In this document: positions 1-8,500 of the stretch, piece by piece
How positions within the stretch are numbered: the stretch's first letter is position 1
Layout of the letters: each line of letters opens with the position of its first letter
Source: Sphingomonadales bacterium
Lineage (GTDB): Bacteria > Pseudomonadota > Alphaproteobacteria > Sphingomonadales > Sphingomonadaceae
Direction of reading: 5' to 3'
Assembly (NCBI GenBank): GCA_013297725.1
Contig: JAAFIB010000006.1
Span: 1 to 64,000, forward strand
DNA length: 64,000 bases
Notes under the pieces: model-generated
Database searches by the model: none
The model's input: the letters and a program-made list of their open reading frames with translations, nothing else
What the model was told of the DNA's origin: nothing
Program-made: the position numbers and the translations under genes

Positions 1-933
1 ATGAACGATCTGAACGGCAAATTGGTCACGGTTTTTGGCGGCGGCGGGTTTGTGGGGCGCTATGTGGTGCAGGCTTTGTGCGGTGCGGGCGCGCGGGTTC
101 GCGTGGCAGTGCGCAACACACGCGTCGCGGGCACAGTAAAGCCGCTGGGCAATCTGGGCCAGGTGTCGCTTGCGGCGTGTGACGTGACAAAGCCGGCCTC
201 GGTCGCCAATGCGCTGGCCGGGGCGGACATGGCGGTGAACCTTGTCGGGTCGTTTGATAACATGGATTTGGTGCAGCGCGTGGGCGCAGCGAACGTGGCG
301 CAGGCGGCGGCGCATGCGGGGCTTTCGGCGCTGGTTCATATCTCGGCGATTGGCGCGGATGTGGATAGTGATGCGGTCTATGGCCGCAGCAAAGGTGCGG
401 GCGAGGCCGCGGTGCGCGCGGCGTTTCCGTCCGCCACGATCCTGCGCCCCAGCATCGTGTTTGGCCGCGAGGATGCGTTTATCAACCGCTTTGCCGGGCT
501 GATCCGGATGTTGCCGGTGGTGCCGGTGATCGGTTCGGGCACAAAGTTTCAGCCGGTGTTTGTTGGCGATGTGGCCAAGGCTGTGGTTGCGGCTTTACGT
601 TCGGGTGGCGGGGAGACGCTAGAGCTTGGCGGGCCGCAGGTGCTGTCGATGATGCAACTGAACGAATGGATCGCGCGGGCAATTGGGCGGGCGGACAAGA
701 TATTTGTGCCGGTACCCGACTTTGCGGCACAGGCGATGGCGGTGGGCACAGGTTGGCTGCCCGGCGCGCCGATTACCAGCGACCAGTTCAAAATGCTGGG
801 CCGCGACAATGTGGTGTCGGGTACCGATGGCTTGGCCGCATTTGGCATAGTGCCAACGCCGTTGGATGCGGTGGCCGAGGGCTGGCTGGATATCTATCGC
901 AAGCATGGCCGGTTTGATGGGGTGTCGGCTTGA
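1..933 (+). CDS. NDUFA9-like NAD(P)-binding protein (complex I-associated, atypical SDR)
   Basis: The 310-residue product is an atypical short-chain dehydrogenase/epimerase-fold protein of the group related to the complex I accessory subunit NDUFA9. The N-terminal dinucleotide-binding loop GGGGFVGR lies at residues 13-20, and a Y-x3-K pair (Y127, K131) occupies the usual SDR catalytic position. An LRPSIVFG segment follows near residue 147, as in NDUFA9/epimerase relatives. By analogy it binds NAD(P)H and may act at or near respiratory complex I or in quinone metabolism; the substrate cannot be read from the sequence. The ATG is the first base of the window, so no promoter or ribosome binding site is visible and a longer upstream start cannot be excluded. 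Confidence 0.8.
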   Translation: MNDLNGKLVTVFGGGGFVGRYVVQALCGAGARVRVAVRNTRVAGTVKPLGNLGQVSLAACDVTKPASVANALAGADMAVNLVGSFDNMDLVQRVGAANVAQAAAHAGLSALVHISAIGADVDSDAVYGRSKGAGEAAVRAAFPSATILRPSIVFGREDAFINRFAGLIRMLPVVPVIGSGTKFQPVFVGDVAKAVVAALRSGGGETLELGGPQVLSMMQLNEWIARAIGRADKIFVPVPDFAAQAMAVGTGWLPGAPITSDQFKMLGRDNVVSGTDGLAAFGIVPTPLDAVAEGWLDIYRKHGRFDGVSA

Positions 934-970
934 TTGGCTGGACTTAGGAATTCCTTCTGCGCACCAAAAT

Positions 971-1050
971 CCGTTCGTATCGAGCGTAGTCGAGATACCC
1001 ATAGTTGGTGCACCACTTCACTGTGTCTCGACTTCGCTCGACACGAACGG
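971..1050. repeat. Dispersed palindrome (imperfect inverted repeat, about 28-bp arms)
   Basis: The left arm at 971-998 and the right arm at 1023-1050 are imperfect reverse complements. Both arms carry CCGTTCGT and a TCGAG...GTCGAG core, and differ at only a few positions. The arms are separated by about 24 bases and fill most of the gap between the NDUFA9-like gene and uppP. This looks like a dispersed REP-type palindrome. In RNA it could form a long hairpin, but no T-run follows, so it is not a clear terminator. Confidence 0.7.
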
Positions 1051-1090
1051 TTAAAGGGGTGCAGCAAGTTTTGAGAAAGCCTTTAACAAA

Positions 1091-1891
1091 ATGAGTGAAT
1101 TCTGGACCGCCGTTATCCTTGGCATTGTAGAGGGTATTACCGAATATCTCCCCGTTTCCTCCACCGGGCATTTGATCCTGGCGACCGAGCTGATGGGGTT
1201 TGACCAGTCGCAATGGGAGGTGTTCAATATCGCCATTCAACCCGGTGCGATCCTTGCCATTGTGCTGTTATACTGGCGGACATTTTGGGATGTGGCCAAG
1301 GGGCTGTTCGGGCTGGATAAAGGCGCGCTGAATTTTGTGCGCAATTTGCTCGTCGCGTTTTTCCCGGCGGTGCTGCTGGGGCTGGCCTTTGGCGATATTA
1401 TCGAAACGATGCTGGGCAACGCGCGGCTGGTGGCGTGGACGTTGATACTCGGCGGCGTTGCGATTTTGGTGGTGGAACGCTTTGCAAAGCCGGTTGAGGC
1501 GGGCGGGGTCGCAGCGGTGTCGTTGAAAACATCGGCGTTGATTGGCGTGGTGCAATGCCTTGCGATGATCCCCGGGGTATCGCGGTCTGGAGCGACCATC
1601 CTTGGCGCGATGAGCCTGGGCGTAGATCGCAAAACAGCGGCAGAGTTCAGCTTTTTCCTCGCGGTTCCGACACTGACCGGCGCGACGGCGTATCAATTGT
1701 ATAAACACGGCGATACGCTGTCATCGGATGATATGGGGCTGATCGGGGTCGGCTTTGTCGTCTCGTTCTTTGTCGCTTGGGCGGTTGTAAAGGCGTTCTT
1801 GGCGGTGGTGACGCGGTACGGCTTTGGACCATTTGCTTGGTACCGAATCGTCGCGGGTGTAGCGGCGTTGGTATGGCTTGGAGTGCGCTAA
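1091..1891 (+). CDS. uppP: Undecaprenyl-diphosphatase UppP (BacA)
   Basis: The 266-residue integral membrane protein dephosphorylates undecaprenyl pyrophosphate to the monophosphate, regenerating the lipid carrier for peptidoglycan and other envelope polymers. Both family signatures are present: the glutamate-rich EGITEYLPVSSTGH at residues 14-27 and PGVSRSGAT at 161-169. Several hydrophobic helices run between and after them, and the length is normal for the family. The ATG at 1091 begins immediately at the conserved N-terminus; the ribosome binding site is weak. The gene stands alone behind an inverted repeat and is closed by a short hairpin. Overexpression of this family gives bacitracin resistance. 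Confidence 0.97.
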   Translation: MSEFWTAVILGIVEGITEYLPVSSTGHLILATELMGFDQSQWEVFNIAIQPGAILAIVLLYWRTFWDVAKGLFGLDKGALNFVRNLLVAFFPAVLLGLAFGDIIETMLGNARLVAWTLILGGVAILVVERFAKPVEAGGVAAVSLKTSALIGVVQCLAMIPGVSRSGATILGAMSLGVDRKTAAEFSFFLAVPTLTGATAYQLYKHGDTLSSDDMGLIGVGFVVSFFVAWAVVKAFLAVVTRYGFGPFAWYRIVAGVAALVWLGVR

Positions 1892-1912
1892 GTCCGAAAC
1901 GGACCTTTTATT
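1892..1912 (+). terminator. Probable rho-independent terminator of uppP
   Basis: Directly behind the uppP stop codon, GTCCG (1892-1896), the loop AAA and CGGAC (1900-1904) form a 5-bp stem followed by CTTTTATT. The stem is short but GC-rich and the T-tract is correctly placed, so termination is plausible though perhaps incomplete. Confidence 0.6.
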
Positions 1913-2050
1913 GTGAAATATAATTGCGCCCGCCTATAATGATGCTGCAAATCAGGATATATAAGTCAGCATAGCTGTCCTATTGTTCGTTTTATGCATG
2001 ACAGACAGCACATTTGATATTATCGGCCCCTTAACAAAAAGGATCCGGTC

Positions 2051-3490
2051 ATGGCGCAAGAACGCATGCTCAAATTTGTCGGCACAGGCCAAGCTTTCCC
2101 AGAAAAACGGCAGGCTGAATTGCGCGCCGAAGATTTCCAGGAAATCGCTAACCGCTACGCACCTGACAAAGCCGTCGAGCAATCATCGCGCTGTTCGCAA
2201 TGCGGCGTGCCCTATTGCTCGGTGCATTGTCCGCTGGGCAACCACATCCCCGATTGGCTGCGCCTGACCGCAGAGGGCCGCCTGCGCGAAGCGTATGAGC
2301 TGTCGAACCTGACCAGCACCATGCCCGAAATCTGCGGCCGCATCTGCCCGCAAGACCGGCTGTGCGAAGGCAATTGTGTCATCGAATTTGCAGGGCATGG
2401 CGCAGTCACCATCGGCAGTGTCGAAAAATACATCACGGATACTGCATGGGCCGAAGGCTGGGTTGAGCCCATCGCCGTCGGCGCACCACGCGGGCGTTCT
2501 GTCGGCATCATTGGCGCTGGCCCCGGCGGATTAACCGCTGCCGAGTATCTGCGTGTCGCCGGTTACGACGTTCACGTCTATGACCGGTATGACCGTATGG
2601 GCGGCTTGCTGACATATGGTATTCCCGGATTTAAACTGGAAAAAGATGTCGTCATGCGCCGCATCGACAGGCTGGCCGAGGGCGGCGTTATCTTCCACGC
2701 CAATTTTGAAGTTGGCCGTGATGCATCGCTTGATGAACTGCGCGCCAAGCATGACAGCGTGCTGATCGCCACTGGTGTCTACAAGCCCCGCGATATCAAA
2801 GCCCCGGGCATTGGTTTGAACGGCATTCACGCCGCGCTCGATTTTCTGACCGCATCAAACCGTAAAGGCTTTGGCGATGCAGTCCCCGCTTTCGATGATG
2901 GCACGCTGGATGCAAAGGGCAAAAACGTCGTCGTCATTGGCGGCGGCGACACCGCAATGGATTGTGTCCGCACCGCAACCCGCCAAGGCGCAAAGTCCGT
3001 TAAATGCCTATACCGCCGCGACCGTGAAAATATGCCGGGGTCACAGCGCGAAGTGGCGAATGCAGAGGAAGAAGGCGTCGAATTCGTCTGGCTATCCGGC
3101 CCCAAATCCTTCGATGGCGCAGACAGCGTAGAGCGCGTGCATGTGTCCAAAATGCGTCTGGGCGCACCCGATGCCAGCGGACGCCGCGCGCCAGAAAATG
3201 ACCCCGAAGGCGACTTTACGCTGAATGCTGACATGGTCATTACCGCACTCGGTTTTGAGCCAGAGGATCTGCCCAATCTATTCAGCAGCCCCGACCTGAA
3301 CGTAACCCGTTGGGGCACCATCCGGGCGGATCATATCACCGGCATGACCAACCTGCCGGGCGTCTTTGCAGTGGGAGACATTGTGCGCGGTGCCAGCCTT
3401 GTCGTTTGGGCGATAAAGGATGGCCGCGATGTGATAGAACATATGCATCGCTGGATGCAGGCCAATGATAAAGCCCGACTTGCAGCTTAG
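2051..3490 (+). CDS. gltD: Glutamate synthase, small (beta) subunit
   Basis: The 479-residue product is the NADPH-dependent FAD subunit of glutamate synthase (GOGAT). It passes electrons from NADPH to the large subunit, which turns glutamine and 2-oxoglutarate into two glutamates. The N-terminal iron-sulfur region is intact, with cysteines at 48, 51, 56 and 60 and at 95, 99, 105 and 109. The FAD loop GAGPGG lies at 155-160, and a second nucleotide loop (VIGGGDTAMD) near 295 should bind NADPH. AAGGAT seven bases before the ATG is a good ribosome binding site. The gene is separated from gltB by two DUF2059 genes on the same strand with close spacing, so all four are probably one transcript. Confidence 0.97.
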   Translation: MAQERMLKFVGTGQAFPEKRQAELRAEDFQEIANRYAPDKAVEQSSRCSQCGVPYCSVHCPLGNHIPDWLRLTAEGRLREAYELSNLTSTMPEICGRICPQDRLCEGNCVIEFAGHGAVTIGSVEKYITDTAWAEGWVEPIAVGAPRGRSVGIIGAGPGGLTAAEYLRVAGYDVHVYDRYDRMGGLLTYGIPGFKLEKDVVMRRIDRLAEGGVIFHANFEVGRDASLDELRAKHDSVLIATGVYKPRDIKAPGIGLNGIHAALDFLTASNRKGFGDAVPAFDDGTLDAKGKNVVVIGGGDTAMDCVRTATRQGAKSVKCLYRRDRENMPGSQREVANAEEEGVEFVWLSGPKSFDGADSVERVHVSKMRLGAPDASGRRAPENDPEGDFTLNADMVITALGFEPEDLPNLFSSPDLNVTRWGTIRADHITGMTNLPGVFAVGDIVRGASLVVWAIKDGRDVIEHMHRWMQANDKARLAA

Positions 3491-3508
3491 TTTTCTAGGG
3501 AGAGACAT

Positions 3509-4657
3509 ATGCGTAAATTGATACTTGCCAGCCTGCTTGTGACCAGCAGCATGACCGTAACTGCGCAGCCAGCGTTCGCAAAGACCGAAGCGGCTGAAGC
3601 GACTGCGGTGGCCGAAGAGGCCGGGGCAGCTGAAGCAAGCGATGCGATGGACCAGACTGGGCCGAAGGATAAATTCAAAAAAGAGCTGGAAGATATGGAG
3701 AAGCTATTCTCCAAAATCTTTGACACCAAAAACCTGCCCCCGATTGAGCCGGCGCGCCTAACGCTCGCGCAACAGACTACTGCCAAAGTCATGCCCGACG
3801 GCGTTTACGGCAAGATGATGAACGACATGATGGATAAATTCACGGCGGGAATTTTTAATCAAGAAGGCGGTATGTCTGATCTGGAAATCTCGTTGACCAC
3901 TGGCGTCGAAGCGCCCGAGGGTGGGCTGGATGAGGCGAAGCGTAAAGCCATTACCGACATTCTCGATCCCAACCATGCCAAGCGCACAGAGGTGATACAA
4001 AGTAGCCTTAGCCCGATGATCAATAAAATCGCGGCTGTGGTTGAAAAACCAATGCGCGAAGGACTTACCCGTGCCTATGCCCGCAAATTTACAGCGGCGC
4101 AGCTGACCGAACTGAATGCTTTTTTATCGACACCAACGGGCACCCTTTTCGGGACTGAATCTATTCTGTTGCAGGCCGATCCCGAAGTGATGCAGGCCGT
4201 TTTTAAGGCTTTGCCAAAAATGGTCGACGATTTGACTGACCCGGCAACCGAAATCGACAAGAAAATGTCGGAAATTCCGCCAACCAGATCGCTATCCGAT
4301 CTGACCGCCAAAGAGAAAGATTCCGTTGCCAAATTACTGGGCACGACAGCGGATAAGTTGAACGAATATGGCGGCGTTGAAGAGGGTGGTATAGACGAAG
4401 CTACCGCCGCAGCTGCAGATCCCTTTGCCGGTGATACCGGCGAAGAACCATGGTGGGATCGGTCCAATTGGGACAAGGCCGACGAAAAGAAAATGACTGA
4501 GTTGGAAACCAAATCGGGCAAACTCGCCGAGCAGTCGACGGAAGCGTCAAATGCAACGCTCGATTTCGAAAACGAAGTCATGCTGCGCGTCCGTGAACGC
4601 TATCTGGCCAAAGGCTGGAAGCGCGATGCCGCGACTAAAGCAGAGAGCAGCGATTAA
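3509..4657 (+). CDS. Secreted DUF2059-domain protein (first of two)
   Basis: The 382-residue product starts with a clear Sec signal peptide (basic MRK, a hydrophobic stretch, and a cleavage site near AFA-KT at about residue 25). A DUF2059-type segment in the middle carries FTAAQLTEL and a nearby Gly-Thr-Leu-Phe stretch, matching the family pattern of a short helix before a 'fy.s..G' motif. The C-terminal part is acidic and lysine-rich, likely coiled coil. The molecular role of DUF2059 proteins is not established. AGGGAG sits eight bases upstream of the ATG, only 18 bases behind gltD. It is likely a diverged paralogue of the next gene, which shares the layout of signal peptide plus DUF2059. 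Confidence 0.8.
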   Translation: MRKLILASLLVTSSMTVTAQPAFAKTEAAEATAVAEEAGAAEASDAMDQTGPKDKFKKELEDMEKLFSKIFDTKNLPPIEPARLTLAQQTTAKVMPDGVYGKMMNDMMDKFTAGIFNQEGGMSDLEISLTTGVEAPEGGLDEAKRKAITDILDPNHAKRTEVIQSSLSPMINKIAAVVEKPMREGLTRAYARKFTAAQLTELNAFLSTPTGTLFGTESILLQADPEVMQAVFKALPKMVDDLTDPATEIDKKMSEIPPTRSLSDLTAKEKDSVAKLLGTTADKLNEYGGVEEGGIDEATAAAADPFAGDTGEEPWWDRSNWDKADEKKMTELETKSGKLAEQSTEASNATLDFENEVMLRVRERYLAKGWKRDAATKAESSD

Positions 4658-4756
4658 GGCCCAGCACATAAGCCTCAACAGGATACCATAATGTCCTTTT
4701 TCCAACATACCCTGCCAAGCATAAATGGTTGGCCTCCAAAGTTTTAGGATAGAGAT

Positions 4757-5518
4757 ATGCGCGCATTGATACTTGTTACTTTACTCGCGACTTACGGTAC
4801 GTCCGCAGCGGCAACGCCTGTGTATGCGCAAGCTGAAGCAACTGCCGCATATTCCACCTCAACGGATATGCACCAAACCAAATCCATGTTGCTTGCGGGC
4901 ATTCTAAACAGCGAAGCAATTATCATTGGTGACGACAAGTCTGACGCCAAAGCAGAAACCTTGATGCTCGAACTGATGGCGTCAGACCCTGATCTGGCTG
5001 AGCTAGAAATCGAACATCCGGGCATTGGCATGGAAATGGCAAAGACTGTTTTGCCTATCATCAACAAATATTTGCGCCAACGCTTGCCTGATTTGCAAGC
5101 GCGTCAAAGTGCATTGTATCGCGCCAATTTTTCGGCGTCAGAGCTTGATACATTGATTGCGTTTTATTCTTCTGTAACCGGTCAAAAGATGATCGCCGTA
5201 ATGTTGGAACAGGTGAAGCCAGACGCAATGATGGCAGAAGCCAAGGGTTCGGAGGATTACCGCATTTCAGCGGGCTCGGCGTTGAAGGATATTAACAAGA
5301 CCGTTCCGTCAATAGTGAACGCGTTGGACGATGCCGACCTAAAGGCACTCGATGCGCTGATGCAAACCGGCTTATTATCCGGCCTGCAAAAGATCGCGCC
5401 GCAAACCCAACAGATTGCGCTCGATTGGATGAATGAAAGCGCACCAGGCGAAGATAAAGAAATAGAGGACGCCGCTGTAACTACGATCACACGGCGCACG
5501 GAACAGGCATCGAAATGA
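4757..5518 (+). CDS. Secreted DUF2059-domain protein (second of two)
   Basis: The 253-residue product has an N-terminal signal peptide (cleavage near VYA-QA) and a DUF2059 region in which FSASELDTLIAFYSSVTGQK, near residues 120-139, fits the family consensus closely. The function is unknown; a periplasmic or secreted location is likely. The ribosome binding site AGGATAGAG precedes the ATG. The stop codon overlaps the start of gltB in an ATGA arrangement (5515-5518), which implies translational coupling of this secreted protein to the large glutamate synthase subunit. It resembles the preceding gene in size of the domain and signal peptide, suggesting a tandem duplication inside the glutamate synthase operon. 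Confidence 0.82.
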   Translation: MRALILVTLLATYGTSAAATPVYAQAEATAAYSTSTDMHQTKSMLLAGILNSEAIIIGDDKSDAKAETLMLELMASDPDLAELEIEHPGIGMEMAKTVLPIINKYLRQRLPDLQARQSALYRANFSASELDTLIAFYSSVTGQKMIAVMLEQVKPDAMMAEAKGSEDYRISAGSALKDINKTVPSIVNALDDADLKALDALMQTGLLSGLQKIAPQTQQIALDWMNESAPGEDKEIEDAAVTTITRRTEQASK

Positions 5519-8500
5519 CACATTATTACCCCACCCCCGAGCACGAACGGTTGGCCCGTGAAGGCATGTATCACCCTGAATCAGAGGGCGATGCTTGCGG
5601 CGTTGGCTTGATCGCGGCGACTGATGGAAAGCCTTCGCGGCGGGTGGTGGCATCGGCGATTGAAGCATTAAAGGCGGTGTGGCATCGCGGTGCTGTCGAT
5701 GCCGATGGAAAGACGGGCGACGGTGCCGGGCTGCATGTTGATCTGCCAGCGCGCTTTTTTGACGATGCGATTGCGGCGGGTGGGCATAAAGTCATGCCCA
5801 ATCGCCTCGCCGTTGGCATGGTATTCCTGCCGCGCACCGACCTTGGCGCACAGGAAAATTGCCGGACATTGGTTGAATCCGAAATTATCGAGGCGGGCTA
5901 TACCATCTATGGCTGGCGTCAGGTTCCGGTTGATGTGTCGGTCATTGGCGATAAGGGTCAGGCGACCCGGCCAGAGATTGAGCAGATCATGATCGCAGGG
6001 CCGATGCCCGATGAAGTCAGCATCACCGAGTTTGAAAAGAACCTGTATCTCGTTCGCCGCCGCATTGAGAAGAAAATCATCGCTGCGCAAATTCGTGATT
6101 TCTATATTTGCAGCCTGTCTTGCCAGTCGATTGTCTATAAAGGGCTGTTCCTAGCCGAGAGCCTGTCGGTGTTTTACCCCGACCTGCAAGACGACCGGTT
6201 TGAAAGCCGCGTTGCGATTTTCCATCAACGCTATTCGACCAATACATTTCCGCAATGGTGGCTGGCGCAACCGTTCCGCAGCCTTGCCCATAATGGCGAG
6301 ATCAACACCATTCGCGGCAACCAGAATTGGATGAAAAGCCACGAGATCAAAATGGCAAGCATCGCCTTTGGTGATCATAGCGCCGACATCAAACCGGTGA
6401 TCCCGGCAGGGTCATCGGACACAGCGGCATTGGATGCGGTGTTTGAGGCGCTGGTGCGGTCTGGCAAAGAAGCACCGACAGCAAAGCTGATGCTGATCCC
6501 GGAGGCATGGCAAGCCAACCCCAACCTGCCAACTGCGCATAAAAGCATGTATGAATATATGGCCAGTGTGATGGAGCCATGGGACGGCCCTGCGGCGCTT
6601 GCCATGACCGATGGACATTGGGCGGTGGCCGGCGTTGATCGCAACGCATTGCGGCCGCTACGCTATTGCTGGACCAATGATGGTATCCTGATTATCGGGT
6701 CGGAAACCGGCATGGTTGTGGTGCCCGAAAACACTATTATTGAAAAAGGCCGTTTGGGGCCGGGCCAAATGATCGCCGTCAACCTTGATGAAGGTGTGCT
6801 GTATCGTGATACCGACCTGAAGAACCGCGTTGCCGCCGAACAAGATTATGCAGCACTGGTTGGGGGCTTTCGTTCAATTGGCGATCTGCCCGATAATGGC
6901 GTTGAAACTCTGCCCACATTCAGCCGGGCGGAATTGACGCAGCGGCAAGTGGCGGCCGGGATGACGCTGGAGGATATGGAAATGATCCTCGCGCCGATGG
7001 CAGAGGATGGCAAGGAAGCCATCGGATCAATGGGCGACGATACGCCCTTGGCTGTGATCAGCGATAAACCGCGCATCATCAGCCAGTTTTTCCGCCAGAA
7101 TTTCAGCCAAGTGACAAATCCGCCCATTGATAGCTTGCGCGAACGGCATGTCATGAGCCTGAAAACGCGGTTCTCAAACCTTGCCAATATCCTTGAAGAT
7201 ACCAGCCAGAATAGCGACGTTCTGGTGCTGGAAAGCCCGGTGCTGATGACAGCGGAATGGACGCGGTTAAAGGCTGCGTTTGGTAAAAATGCCGCGACTA
7301 TCGACTGCACCTATTCGGTTGATGAAGGACAAGAAGGGCTGCGCGCTGCGATTGTTGGCATCCGCGAACAGGCAGAGGCAGCTGTGCGGTCTGGGCAGAC
7401 TGAATTGTTTTTAACGGACGAGAATATCGGGCCGGAGCGCGTTGCGATTGCGATGATCTTGGCGGCGGCGGCTGTGCATACGCATCTGGTTCGTGTGGGT
7501 CTGCGTAGCTATTCATCGGTCAATGTGCGGGCGGCGGAATGCCTTGATACGCATTACTTCGCGGTGTTGGTCGGCGTTGGCGCAACCACAGTAAACGCGT
7601 ATCTTGCAGAGGCAGGGATAGAGGATCGCCATGCGCGCGGGCTTTTGGGCAGCATGGACTTGCAAAGTGCCAAAAATAACTACCGAAACTCGATAAACGA
7701 GGGATTGTTAAAGATTATGTCGAAGATGGGGATCGCAGTGATCTCCAGCTATCGCGGCGGCTATAACTTTGAAGCAGTGGGACTTTCCCGCGCTTTGGTG
7801 AACGATTTCTTCCCCGGAATGCCAAACAAAATATCGGGTGAAGGATACCACTCCCTATTCATAAACGCCCGCGACCGTCATACAGAGGCGTTTGATAGCG
7901 CGGTTACGCGGCTACCCATTGGTGGCTTTTACAAACAACGCAAAGATGGCGAAGCACACGCCTATTCAGCGGGCCTGATGCATCTACTGCAAAGTTCAGT
8001 CGGCAACGACAGCTATTCCACCTATCTGCAGTTTGCAGCGGGGGTTCGCGAATTGCCGCCGGTATATCTGCGCGACTTAATGGAGTTTAACTTCCCGAAA
8101 GACGGCATCGCTCTCGACGAAGTTGAGGCGATCACCGAGATCCGCAAGCGTTTTGTAACGCCCGGCATGTCGCTGGGCGCGCTCTCGCCAGAGGCGCATG
8201 AGACGCTGGCGATTGCCATGAACCGCATCGGCGCCAAAGCCGTGTCGGGTGAAGGCGGCGAAGATAGCAAGCGCTTCACCCCTTATGAGAATGGCGATAA
8301 TGCCAACAGCGTTATCAAGCAGATTGCGTCTGGGCGCTTTGGCGTGACCGCCGAATATCTGGGCGCATGCGAAGAGATTGAGATCAAAGTCGCGCAAGGG
8401 GCAAAACCCGGTGAAGGTGGGCAATTGCCCGGTTTCAAAGTGACCGAGATGATTGCGCGGCTTCGTCATTCAACACCTGGGGTGACGTTGATCTCCCCTC

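Noticed and set aside
1952-2182. 76-codon minus-strand frame ahead of gltD
   Set aside because: Overlaps the gltD start region on the other strand, without ribosome binding site or recognisable motif.
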